32,666 nucleotides of DNA from Opitutia bacterium (GTDB lineage Bacteria; Verrucomicrobiota; Verrucomicrobiia; Opitutales; Opitutaceae). How positions within the stretch are numbered: the first letter of the stretch is position 1; each line of letters begins with the position of its first letter. Position numbers and translations under genes: made by a program. The stretch spans positions 1-32,666 of the forward strand of contig CANHJG010000055.1 in the NCBI GenBank assembly GCA_947461205.1. The letters run 5' to 3'. Positions 7,055 through 15,422 of the stretch are shown here, one piece after another. The notes below the pieces were generated by a model, which made no database searches, was not told the origin of the DNA, and saw only the letters and a list, made by a program, of their open reading frames with translations.

Positions 7055-10030
7055 ATGAAAACCACCGTCGCCCTCGCTCGTCACCTCCTGCTCGCCCTTT
7101 CGCTGACCGCGCTCGTCCCGACGATCGTCCGCGCTCAAGGGGGCGGTGCAGGCGGCGCGGGCGGTGGGGGTGGCGCAGGCGGCGCCACCCGACCTACCAA
7201 CACGACCACCCCCACCCTCCCCGGCATCGGTGGCGGCGGTATTGCCACCCTCCCCGGCATCGGTGGCGGTGGCATTGCCACCCTCCCCGGCATCGGTGGC
7301 GGTGGCATTGCGACCCTCCCTGGCATCAATGGCGGCGGCGGCTTCCTCCCCGGCGGAGGTGGCGGCGGCATCAACGTCGGCGGCACCACCGGCACCGCAC
7401 GCATCGTCTCCGATGCCGGCATTCTCGTCGGCGATCCTTCCCAGGCCATCGCTATCGCGCCCAATCAAACCGCCGCGGCGCCCGGCACCGGCGGCACCGC
7501 CACCCCCGTCGCCGCCACCTACGCCTGGACCATCACCGGCGGCCGGATCGTCGGCTCCAGCACCGCCGCCACCGTCAACTACCTCGCCGACGCCGCCGGC
7601 GCCGTCACGCTCACTGTCGCCGTCACCACGACCGGCACGACCACCACCGCCACCTCCACCGTCACCGCCATCTCCGCCGCCACCGCCGGCACCATCAACG
7701 CCCCCGCCACCGCCGCCAGCGCCACGGGCCCCAACGCCACCACCTTCACCGTCAGCGTCCCCGCCGCCGTCAACGCCGACCGCACCTTCCGCTGGGCTGT
7801 CACCGGCGACGCCGCGATCACCTCCGGCCAAGGCACGCCGTCCATCACCGTCCGCGCCGGCACGCCGGGCCTCAAGGAAGTCTCCTGCGCCGTCGCCTTC
7901 GTCAACGCAACGCGCCAGACCCTCGTCACCGTGCCCCTCCGCTCGTTTATCGTCGTCAACGGCGACGGCGCCCCCGTGGCCGTCACCGTCAACAACGGCG
8001 CCGGCAGCGGCACTTACAACGGCAACTCCCGCGTCGACCTCTTCGCCAACCCGCCGCCCGCCGGCCAGGTCTTCGACCGCTGGACCGGTGACACCGCCGT
8101 CTTCGGCGCCAACGCCCCCCTCGCGCCCTTCCTTCCCCACCTCATCATCACCGTTCCCGCGACCCCCGTCTCGCTCACCGCCACCTACAAGAACGCGCCC
8201 GCGTGGACGCCTACGACCGTCCCCAATTTCAACCCGCAGACCCAGCCCGCCGGCACCGGCGCCAACCAGCCGACCACGCCCACCACCGTCTCCACCACCC
8301 TCGCCTACTACCTTCCGGCCGACGCCATCGGCATCGTCTTCCTCCTGCACGAAGCCGGCTCCAGCGCCGCAGCGTGGTTTAACACCCCCGAAGGCGCCCT
8401 GCTGTCGCGCGATCTCGTCGCCGCCGGCTACGGCGTCGCCGCCCTGAACAGCGTCAACCGCAACGCCGGCACCTGGTCGGCCCAAGCCACCCTCACCAAT
8501 AATCTCGACGCCCTGAACCACCTCGCCGCCCTCAACAAGTTCGTGCAGGACGGCTCCCCCGCCGCCACCAAACCCCTCTTCTTCCTGGGCGTGGCCAACG
8601 GCGCCGACGCGGCCGTCCGCTTTGCCAACCTCCTCGCCACCGCCACCCCCGCCCGCAACGTCCTCGGCGCCGCGCTCTATCTTACCGCGGGCGACGAAAC
8701 CCTCGCCGTCACCTCCAAGATTCCCCAGTTCTTCGCCCTCGCCGCCAACGACGACACCCTCGGCGCCGCCGGCCTCACCACCGCACGAGCCAACGTCCAG
8801 CTCCTCGCCGGCCGCGGCCTCGCCGCCAGCACGGTCACCAACGCCGTCTCCCCCGTATACCCCAATCGCTTCCGCGTCCTCGGCGTCAACTCCGCCGCGT
8901 TTACGGCCACCGACGCCACCGCGATTTGGACCGCCCTCAAGACCGCCGGCCTCCTCGATGCCAACAACTACTTGAAGGCCCAGCCCTCGACCGCCGCCCT
9001 CACGGCCGCCCTCCCCGAAGCCTACCGCGCCCGCGTGGCCGATGTCGCCGCCCAGCTCGCCGTCGCCGACGCATCCCGGGAATTCTTCAGCGACGCCAAC
9101 GCCCGCATCGTCGCCTTCTTCAACGCTCGCGTCGCCGGCACGCCCGCTCCCACCCCCGGCCGGCTCGTCAACCTTTCCACCCGCACGAAGATCACCTACG
9201 TCGGCGACAGCTTCGCCCTCGGCTTCAACATCGGGCCGCTCACCAGCACCGACCGCGCCACCCTCCTCATCCGCGGCATCGGCCCCGCCCTCGCCCGCTT
9301 TGGCGTCTCCACCGCCATCGGCGCACCCCGCCTCGAAATCAACGACAGCGCCGGCCGTCTGATCGCGTCCAATGAACGCTGGAATGCCCCCGGCGGCACC
9401 GTCACCGCCGCGCAGATCACCACCGCCGCCGCCAGCGTCGGCGCCTTCGCCCTCACCGCCGGCGACCTCGATACCGCCGTCCTCCTCACCAACCTCGCCC
9501 CGGGCAGCTACACCGCCACCATCACGGGCGTCAACGGCGCCACCGGCGACGTCCTCGCCGAGGTCTACGACGTTTCCAAAAACAACACCCGCCTCACCAA
9601 CCTCTCAACCCTCGCACGCATCGCCGACGACGGCGATCTCCTCATCCCCGGCATCGTCGTGCAGGGCGCCGCCCCCCGCACCCTCGTCGTCCGCGCCATC
9701 GGACCCGGCCTCGGCGATTTCGGCCTCCCCGCTGAAGTCGTCCTCACCGACCCGCGCATCACCGTCCTCAACGCCGCAGGCGTCACCGTCGATACCAACA
9801 ACAATTGGACCCAGGGCGGCGCCGCCACCCTCACAGCCGTCTTCCCGGCGGTCGGCGCCTTCCCCCTCAAGCAGGCGAACGCCGGCGACGCCGCGCTCGT
9901 CACCGCCGTCAACGCCGGCAACTACACACTGCAGGCCGGCGCCGCGCCGGTCGCGGCCAACGCTCCCGCCGGCACCGCGGTCCCGAACTCCACCGGCTCC
10001 GTCCTCGTCGAGGTCTACGAAGTCCCCTGA
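7055..10030 (+). CDS. large secreted modular protein with degenerate alpha/beta-hydrolase domain
   Basis: A 991-aa exported protein of unknown function. A signal peptide (LLLALSLTALVPTIVRAQ) is followed by a Gly-rich segment with four tandem TLPGIGGGGIA-like repeats (residues ~54-97). Next come Ig/PKD-like segments (TYAWTITGGRIVGS; RTFRWAVTGD) and a divergent InlB-type repeat (GSGTYNGNSRVDLFANPPPA, VFDRWTGD, then LTATYKN). An alpha/beta-hydrolase-like domain spans ~420-690: IGIVFLLHEAGSSAAAWF, then the elbow FLGVANGADAA where Ser of GxSxG is Ala, then FALAANDDT. Two copies of the RLVNLST...EVYDVS/EVYEVP domain close the protein (from ~702 and ~846), as in the 307-aa protein at 771-1694. A frame open from 6794 is not used because the signal peptide starts at 7055. 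Surface or matrix role is inference. Confidence 0.83.
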   Translation: MKTTVALARHLLLALSLTALVPTIVRAQGGGAGGAGGGGGAGGATRPTNTTTPTLPGIGGGGIATLPGIGGGGIATLPGIGGGGIATLPGINGGGGFLPGGGGGGINVGGTTGTARIVSDAGILVGDPSQAIAIAPNQTAAAPGTGGTATPVAATYAWTITGGRIVGSSTAATVNYLADAAGAVTLTVAVTTTGTTTTATSTVTAISAATAGTINAPATAASATGPNATTFTVSVPAAVNADRTFRWAVTGDAAITSGQGTPSITVRAGTPGLKEVSCAVAFVNATRQTLVTVPLRSFIVVNGDGAPVAVTVNNGAGSGTYNGNSRVDLFANPPPAGQVFDRWTGDTAVFGANAPLAPFLPHLIITVPATPVSLTATYKNAPAWTPTTVPNFNPQTQPAGTGANQPTTPTTVSTTLAYYLPADAIGIVFLLHEAGSSAAAWFNTPEGALLSRDLVAAGYGVAALNSVNRNAGTWSAQATLTNNLDALNHLAALNKFVQDGSPAATKPLFFLGVANGADAAVRFANLLATATPARNVLGAALYLTAGDETLAVTSKIPQFFALAANDDTLGAAGLTTARANVQLLAGRGLAASTVTNAVSPVYPNRFRVLGVNSAAFTATDATAIWTALKTAGLLDANNYLKAQPSTAALTAALPEAYRARVADVAAQLAVADASREFFSDANARIVAFFNARVAGTPAPTPGRLVNLSTRTKITYVGDSFALGFNIGPLTSTDRATLLIRGIGPALARFGVSTAIGAPRLEINDSAGRLIASNERWNAPGGTVTAAQITTAAASVGAFALTAGDLDTAVLLTNLAPGSYTATITGVNGATGDVLAEVYDVSKNNTRLTNLSTLARIADDGDLLIPGIVVQGAAPRTLVVRAIGPGLGDFGLPAEVVLTDPRITVLNAAGVTVDTNNNWTQGGAATLTAVFPAVGAFPLKQANAGDAALVTAVNAGNYTLQAGAAPVAANAPAGTAVPNSTGSVLVEVYEVP
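7214..7345 (+). repeat. 33-bp tandem repeat, four copies, in coding sequence
   Basis: Units at 7214-7246, 7247-7279, 7280-7312 and a diverged fourth at 7313-7345. Each encodes 11 residues, TLPGIGGGGIA in the first three. The first three units are nearly identical at DNA level, which implies recent duplication. Confidence 0.9.
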
Positions 10031-10442
10031 GCGGGCACGTCCCCACAGGCGATCACCCCGCCCCGCTTTCCGACCGGAGCGCGGCGCTTCCGCCCGCGTT
10101 CCCTCGCTGCACCGGGCGCTCCCTGCGCCGGCAAGCAGGCAGTCGACACTGAGCGCCGGCCAGCGGGCGGCGCACACCCTGCGCCTGCAAGCAAGCGGCC
10201 GACGGGGAGCGTTGGACTCCGCGGAAGCGGTGGGACGGGGCGGCCTGCGCGCGGGTGGTCCCCGGTAGGGCCGCCGCGGGGTCACTCGCTTACGCTCCCC
10301 GCTGCCCAAGGGAGGCCTACACGCGCACCCTCCGCCCGCGCCGCTCGCCTAGATATGAGCCCCCGTGCGCCCGCCCCCGCGCGAAAAAATATCCTTTGCG
10401 CCCGCCCCCCCTCCCCCTTTGCTCTCCCTTCCCATTTCCCGC
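10031..10442. other. 412-bp intergenic region upstream of alaS
   Basis: No gene or RNA recognised. It contains an imperfect 27-base direct repeat (10121-10147 and 10177-10203, offset 56) beginning CCCTGCGCC, and a hairpin with arms GCGGGG (10275-10280) and CCCCGC (10296-10301). The last 40 bases before alaS are almost pure pyrimidine. The alaS promoter must lie here, perhaps near the AT-richer TAGATATGA at about 10350, but I cannot define it. A T-box is not evident. Confidence 0.4.
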
Positions 10443-13136
10443 ATGACCTCCGCGCAAATCCGCCAGTCCTTCCTCGATTTCTTCGCCTCCCAGGGCCACA
10501 CAATCGTCCCGTCGTCTTCCCTCCTGCCCGACTCGCCCGGACTGCTCTTCACCAACGCCGGCATGAACCAGTTCGTGCCCATCTTCCTCGGTGACCGGAC
10601 CCCCGACGTCTCCACCTGGGCCGGCGTCCGTCCCGCCAAGGACACCCGCGCTGCCGACACCCAGAAATGCATCCGCGCCGGCGGCAAACACAACGACCTC
10701 GAGGACGTCGGCTTCGACACCTACCACCACACCCTCTTCGAGATGCTCGGCAACTGGTCCTTCGGCGACTACTTCAAGAAGGAGTCTGTCAACTGGGGCT
10801 GGGAACTCATCACCAAGGTCTGGGGCATCCCCGCCAAACGCCTCTTCGCCACCGTCTACTCCCCCGACAAATCCAAGGGCGACCCCTCCGACTTCGACCA
10901 GGAGGCCTACGACATCTGGGCCCAGATCTTCACCGCCGCCGGCCTCGACCCCAAAATCCACATCGTCCACGGCAACAAAAAGGACAATTTTTGGATGATG
11001 GGCGACACCGGCCCCTGCGGCCCGTGCTCCGAAATCCACTTCAACCTCCTCCCGTCCGACGACGAGATCGAGGGCCGCAAAGGCGTGAACAGTTCCTCGC
11101 CCCGCTGCATCGAAATCTGGAACCACGTCTTCATCCAGTTCAACGCCAACGCCGACGGCACTTTCTCCCCGCTCGCCGCCAAACACGTCGACACCGGCAT
11201 GGGCTTCGAACGCGTCGCCGGCATTCACGCCGTCTCGAAGGGCTTCACCGATTTCACCGCCGAACCCTCCAATTACGAGGCCGACGTCTTCGCCCCGCTC
11301 TTCGCGAAAATCACCGCCCTCTCCGGCAAGACCTACGCCCGCACCGTCCCCACCAAACGCGAAGGCCTCACCGAGCAGGAGCAAACCGACGTCGCCTTCC
11401 GCGTCCTCGCCGACCACGCCCGCTGCGTCAGCTGCGCCGTCGCCGACGGCATCTTGCCGAGCAACGAAGGTCGCAACTACGTCATCCGCCGCATTCTCCG
11501 CCGCGGCATTCTCTACGGTAAAAAACTCGGCCTCGCCACCGGCTTCTTCGAACAACTCGTCGCCCCCGTCGTCGAATCCCTCGGCAACGTCTTCCCCGAA
11601 CTCAAAGAGCGCCAGGACATGATCCAGCGCGTGATCCGCAGCGAAGAAGAAAGCTTCGGCCGCACCCTCGACCGCGGACTCGCCATCTTCACGAAGGCCG
11701 CCGCCACCGGCGCCGTCAGCGGTGCCACCGCCTTCGAACTCTACGACTCCTACGGCTTCCCCCTCGACATGACGCACCTCCTCGCCACCGAGCGCGGACT
11801 CACCGTCGACGCCGTCGAATTTGAGCGCCTGATGGACGAGCAGCGCAAACGCGGCCAGGCCTCCACCAAAAAAACCATCGTCGTCGCCGCCACCGAGGGC
11901 GACGCCGCGGTCGACCTTCAGCCGACCAAGTTCCTCGGATACGACCACACCCACGCTCCGGCCACGCTCATCGACGTCGTCCGCGCCGACCAGGACACCT
12001 TCCTCGTCTTCGACCAGACTCCGTTCTACGCCGAGATGGGCGGCCAGGCCGGCGACCTCGGCACCGCCCTCATCCACGGCACCCTCGTCCACCTCACCGA
12101 CTGCGTGAAGGACAAGGCCGGCCGCCACCTCCACAAACTCGGCGAACACTCCGGCCTCGTCATCGCCGCCGGCGCCCACGCCGAACTCGCCGTCGACGCC
12201 GTCCGCCGCCGCGCCATCAACCGCCATCACAGCGCCGCGCACTTGATCCACTGGGCGCTCCGCAAAGTCCTCGGCACCCACGTCCGCCAGGCCGGCACGT
12301 CGAAAACCCCCGACCGCATGCGCTTCGATTTCTCGCACTTCGAAGCCCTCACCCACGCCCAGCTCCTCGAGGTCGAGCAGCTCGTCAACGCCAAGGTCCT
12401 CGACAACGCCCAGGTCCAATCCTACGAAACCGAGTTCGACCAAAAGCCCGAGGGCACCCTCGCCTTCTTCGGCGATAAATACGGCAAATTCGTCCGCGTC
12501 GTCGACATCGGCGGCTACAGCCGCGAACTCTGCGGCGGCACCCACGTCGCCACCACCGGCGAAGTCGGCCTCATCAAAATCGTCGCCGAGATGGCCGTCG
12601 CCGCCGGCACGCGCCGCATCGAAGCCGTCGCCGGCCAGCCCGCCCTCGACTTCGTCGCCGCCCGCGAAGCCGCCCTCGCCGCCGTCAGCGCCCACCTCGG
12701 CGGCGGCGTCTCCGACGTCGTCAAAAAACTCGAGGCCCTCCTCGCCCACCAGAAAGAAACCGAGAAGCAGCTCAAGGCGTATCAACAAAAGGCCCTCGCC
12801 GGCCTCGCCGAGGAACTCGCCGCCGCCGCCATCACCCGCGACGGCCTGAAATTCGTCTCCGCCGTCGTCAGCGTCTCCGACCAGGAAGTCCTCCGCAGCC
12901 TCGGCTCACAGGTCCTCGCGAAGCTCGGCGATGGCGTCGTCCAACTCGGCGCCGCCCTCGGCGAAAAGGCCAGCCTCGTCGCCTTCTGCTCGCCCGCCGC
13001 AATCAAGGCCGGCCACCAGGCCGGCAAGATTATCCAGAGCCTCAGCGCCGCCATCGGCGGCAAGGGCGGCGGCAAACCCGACTTCGCCATGGGCGGCGGC
13101 AAGGACATCGCCAAGCTGGCCGAAGTCCTGAAGTAG
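10443..13136 (+). CDS. alaS: alanine--tRNA ligase
   Basis: Charges tRNA-Ala with alanine and hydrolyses mischarged Ser/Gly-tRNA-Ala. The 897-aa protein has full bacterial length and domain order. The class II core starts at TSAQIRQSFLDFFASQGHT and includes LLFTNAGMNQFVPIFLG, FEMLGNWSFGDYFKKE, MGDTGPCGPCSEIHF and IEIWNHVFIQFN. The editing domain carries the zinc-binding HHSAAHLIH and CGGTHVATTGE. The C-Ala domain ends with GGKPDFAMGGGKD. The ATG at 10443 is the natural start; an open frame reaching back to 10365 encodes low-complexity sequence. No Shine-Dalgarno sequence is present; the leader is CTCCCTTCCCATTTCCCGC. A small acidic ORF follows 11 bases after the stop. Confidence 0.97.
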   Translation: MTSAQIRQSFLDFFASQGHTIVPSSSLLPDSPGLLFTNAGMNQFVPIFLGDRTPDVSTWAGVRPAKDTRAADTQKCIRAGGKHNDLEDVGFDTYHHTLFEMLGNWSFGDYFKKESVNWGWELITKVWGIPAKRLFATVYSPDKSKGDPSDFDQEAYDIWAQIFTAAGLDPKIHIVHGNKKDNFWMMGDTGPCGPCSEIHFNLLPSDDEIEGRKGVNSSSPRCIEIWNHVFIQFNANADGTFSPLAAKHVDTGMGFERVAGIHAVSKGFTDFTAEPSNYEADVFAPLFAKITALSGKTYARTVPTKREGLTEQEQTDVAFRVLADHARCVSCAVADGILPSNEGRNYVIRRILRRGILYGKKLGLATGFFEQLVAPVVESLGNVFPELKERQDMIQRVIRSEEESFGRTLDRGLAIFTKAAATGAVSGATAFELYDSYGFPLDMTHLLATERGLTVDAVEFERLMDEQRKRGQASTKKTIVVAATEGDAAVDLQPTKFLGYDHTHAPATLIDVVRADQDTFLVFDQTPFYAEMGGQAGDLGTALIHGTLVHLTDCVKDKAGRHLHKLGEHSGLVIAAGAHAELAVDAVRRRAINRHHSAAHLIHWALRKVLGTHVRQAGTSKTPDRMRFDFSHFEALTHAQLLEVEQLVNAKVLDNAQVQSYETEFDQKPEGTLAFFGDKYGKFVRVVDIGGYSRELCGGTHVATTGEVGLIKIVAEMAVAAGTRRIEAVAGQPALDFVAAREAALAAVSAHLGGGVSDVVKKLEALLAHQKETEKQLKAYQQKALAGLAEELAAAAITRDGLKFVSAVVSVSDQEVLRSLGSQVLAKLGDGVVQLGAALGEKASLVAFCSPAAIKAGHQAGKIIQSLSAAIGGKGGGKPDFAMGGGKDIAKLAEVLK

Positions 13137-13147
13137 GGCACGTCTCC

Positions 13148-13396
13148 ATGCCCCTCTCCGCCATCATCGCCGATCTCGTCGACCAGGCAGAGACTGCCCT
13201 CGCGGGCACCACGGATCGCACCGTCGCCCGCGCCGGTCTCGCCGTCCTCATCGACCAAGACTACTTTCAACTCTGCCCGGCGGACCGCGTCGCCGTCACC
13301 GCCGGGGTGATGGCCACCCTCGAACACGAGGAATTTTTCGGCCTCGAGTTCGTCGGCAACCCCTTTCAGGACGAACCCGACCCCGAGACGGACTGA
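13148..13396 (+). CDS. small acidic protein of unknown function downstream of alaS
   Basis: An 82-aa protein, not recognised. It is acidic (C-terminus NPFQDEPDPETD) and mostly helical in appearance (SAIIADLVDQAETALAG, ARAGLAVLIDQDYFQL, VAVTAGVMATLEHEEFFG). It has no signal peptide, membrane segment or metal motif. The ATG lies 11 bases after the alaS stop and codon usage matches its neighbours (C-ending), so it is probably a real gene co-transcribed with alaS. Confidence 0.7.
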   Translation: MPLSAIIADLVDQAETALAGTTDRTVARAGLAVLIDQDYFQLCPADRVAVTAGVMATLEHEEFFGLEFVGNPFQDEPDPETD

Positions 13397-13717
13397 CGCC
13401 CCGCGGCCGAGCTTCGCCTCGCGTGACGGCGCGCCGGCCCCGCCATCCTCCTGACCGTGCCGGACGAAGCCCCGGATTTTCCCGGCCAGGCCGGGCACGG
13501 CTCTTCGCCCCCTTCGCGCGGCTGTCCGGCCGCCCCACCGGCGGAGACACTCCGGCGGCCTCGGCCTCTCCCGCCTCTCCGTCGTCGCGCTGCGCGGCCC
13601 GATTGCAGGCGGCCCGTGCCCGCGCGCGGCGCGACCTTCCGCGGGCGGCGGCCCGCCGCCTGAGCGCCGCGCACGCGACCTTGCGGTCGCCGCCGCGACC
13701 GCCCACGGTGACCGTCC
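13397..13717. other. 321-bp intergenic region upstream of ispH with nested hairpins
   Basis: No gene seen. 13624-13672 folds as an outer stem GCGCGGCG/CGCCGCGC around an inner GCGGGC/GCCCGC hairpin. Next come two overlapping and mutually exclusive hairpins: GCGACC (13675-13680) with GGTCGC (13685-13690), or GCGGTCG (13683-13689) with CGACCGC (13693-13699). A short palindrome ACGGTGACCGT (13702-13712) ends 5 bases before the ispH ATG. This could be a REP-like element or a structured leader. Confidence 0.45.
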
Positions 13718-15421
13718 ATGTCCACCGTCGCCGCCCCCCCCGCTGCGCTCACCGCCGTCCTCGCCTTCAACGCGAGCAACCAGCTTGCCGTGCGCCGCCT
13801 GGGCTCGAAGGTCGGCCTCCCTTTCACCGGCACCGACCTCGCCATGGCCACGGCGCGCCTCGCCTCGGCCTTCCCGACCCACACCCCGCCCGCCGAATAT
13901 TTCTCAGCCGACGCCGGCGGCCGGAGCTACCGGGTCTTTTTCGTTCAGGTCGACGGCGCCTCCGCGGACGCCGAAATTGGCTTTCAGTCGCTCGACGATC
14001 TCGCCGCCCAGCCCGCCGCACTGGCCCCGTCCCTTACCGTTCTCCTCGAAAAGCTCGATCCCTTCCTCGTCGCCATCCCCTACCTCCACCTCGGCGAAAA
14101 CGATTTCATCTACAAATTCCGCCCGGCCCAGGAGCGCAATACCGCCATTTACGCCCAGGACGCCGCCGCCGCCTCCCTCTACCAATCGCAGCTCTGCGCC
14201 GCGATCAAGGCCCTCGCCCGCCGCCACGAGCGCACCGCCACCGCTCCCCTCACCCTCGATTTCGGGGCCGTGCGCTACATCATCCCGAGCCACTTCGGTT
14301 TCTGTCTCGGCGTGAAAAACGCCATCGAACGCGCCTACGAAACCCTCGCCGAAAATCCGGGCAAACGCGTGTTCATGCTCTCCGAACTGATCCACAATCC
14401 GTTCGTCAACGAGGACCTGCTCCGCCGCGGCCTGCGTTATCTCCAAACCGACAAGGGCGTGCCCTACACCCTCGACGGCCAGCCCGCATCCCCGCCGCTC
14501 TGGGCTACCCTCACGTCCGCCGACATCGTGATCATCCCCGCCTTCGGCGCCACCGACCAGGACAAGCGCCGGCTCGTCCGCAGAGGCATCGCCGTCTTCC
14601 CTTACGACGCCACCTGCATGCTCGTGGAAAAAGTGTGGAAAGCCGCGCGCGGGTACGGACGCGAGGGCTATACCGTGGTGATCCACGGCAAACACGAACA
14701 CGAGGAAACCAAGGCCACCTTCTCCAACACCCGCCGCTATGCCCCCGCCGTCATCGTCCGTAATCTCGAAGAGGCCCGCCTGCTCGGCGACGTCATCGCG
14801 AGCGACGACCCCGCCGTGCGCGCGTCCTTCTACGACCGCTTCGCCGGCCGCTACACCCCGGGCTTCGATGTCGCCGTGCACCTCGACCGCGTCGCCGTCG
14901 TCAACCAGACGACGCTGCTGATGAACGAAACCCTCGGCATCATCGAGCACCTGCGCGGAGTGTTCCGCGCCAGGTTCGGCGACGACGGCCGCGTCGGCGG
15001 CAGCGGGCGCCGCGACACGCTGTGCTATGCGACCCAGGTCAATCAGGACGCGCTGAGTCGCGCGTTGGCCGAGCCGCTCGACGCCGCGTTCGTCATCGGC
15101 GGAAAAAACTCCTCGAACACCTACCAGCTCTTCCGCCTCTGCGAGGAATCCTTGGGCGAGCGCGCCTTCTTTATCCAATCGGAGGCGAACATCGGTTCCC
15201 GCGCAGCAGTCGACCACTACGTTTACATCGGCGGCGGCACCGGCCGCACCGAATCCCGCGCGCTCTGGGACGACGCTCCCGGGGTGAAGCGCGTGCTCAT
15301 CACCGGCGGTGCGAGTTGCCCGGACGGCATCATCCAACACGTAATCACCCGCATAAATTCCTTCTTCCCAGCCAGCACCCTGCGGCCCGTCGAAGACGTG
15401 CTCCGCGACCTGAGCGCGTAA
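13718..15421 (+). CDS. ispH: 4-hydroxy-3-methylbut-2-enyl diphosphate reductase, long form
   Basis: Last step of the MEP pathway: reduces HMBPP to IPP and DMAPP with a 4Fe-4S cluster. The three cluster cysteines are seen: Cys196 in GFCLGVKNAIERAYE, Cys300 in DATCMLV and Cys534 in GGASCPDGI. Other family motifs are LIHNPFVNEDLL, VIHGKHEHEET, VVNQTTLLMNETL and GKNSSNTYQL. At 567 aa it is far longer than E. coli IspH (about 316 aa). About 180 residues precede the core, and Cys300-Cys534 spacing (234) is much wider than in E. coli (101), closer in kind to the long plant/cyanobacterial forms. The N-terminal extension is not recognised. The start ATG at 13718 follows hairpin-rich DNA. The gene ends one base from the stop of the convergent MFS gene. 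Confidence 0.93.
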   Translation: MSTVAAPPAALTAVLAFNASNQLAVRRLGSKVGLPFTGTDLAMATARLASAFPTHTPPAEYFSADAGGRSYRVFFVQVDGASADAEIGFQSLDDLAAQPAALAPSLTVLLEKLDPFLVAIPYLHLGENDFIYKFRPAQERNTAIYAQDAAAASLYQSQLCAAIKALARRHERTATAPLTLDFGAVRYIIPSHFGFCLGVKNAIERAYETLAENPGKRVFMLSELIHNPFVNEDLLRRGLRYLQTDKGVPYTLDGQPASPPLWATLTSADIVIIPAFGATDQDKRRLVRRGIAVFPYDATCMLVEKVWKAARGYGREGYTVVIHGKHEHEETKATFSNTRRYAPAVIVRNLEEARLLGDVIASDDPAVRASFYDRFAGRYTPGFDVAVHLDRVAVVNQTTLLMNETLGIIEHLRGVFRARFGDDGRVGGSGRRDTLCYATQVNQDALSRALAEPLDAAFVIGGKNSSNTYQLFRLCEESLGERAFFIQSEANIGSRAAVDHYVYIGGGTGRTESRALWDDAPGVKRVLITGGASCPDGIIQHVITRINSFFPASTLRPVEDVLRDLSA

Positions 15422-15422
15422 C

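Noticed and set aside
7214-7345. Possible CRISPR array
   Set aside because: Repeats are directly adjacent, in frame and lack spacers; it is a coding tandem repeat.
10031-10442. T-box riboswitch upstream of alaS
   Set aside because: No T-box core sequence, no terminator with T-run, and composition is extremely GC-rich.
10317-12788. 823-codon open frame on the minus strand across alaS
   Set aside because: Antisense shadow of C-ending codons in a strongly conserved gene; its translation is Gly/Glu/Val-rich with no family pattern.
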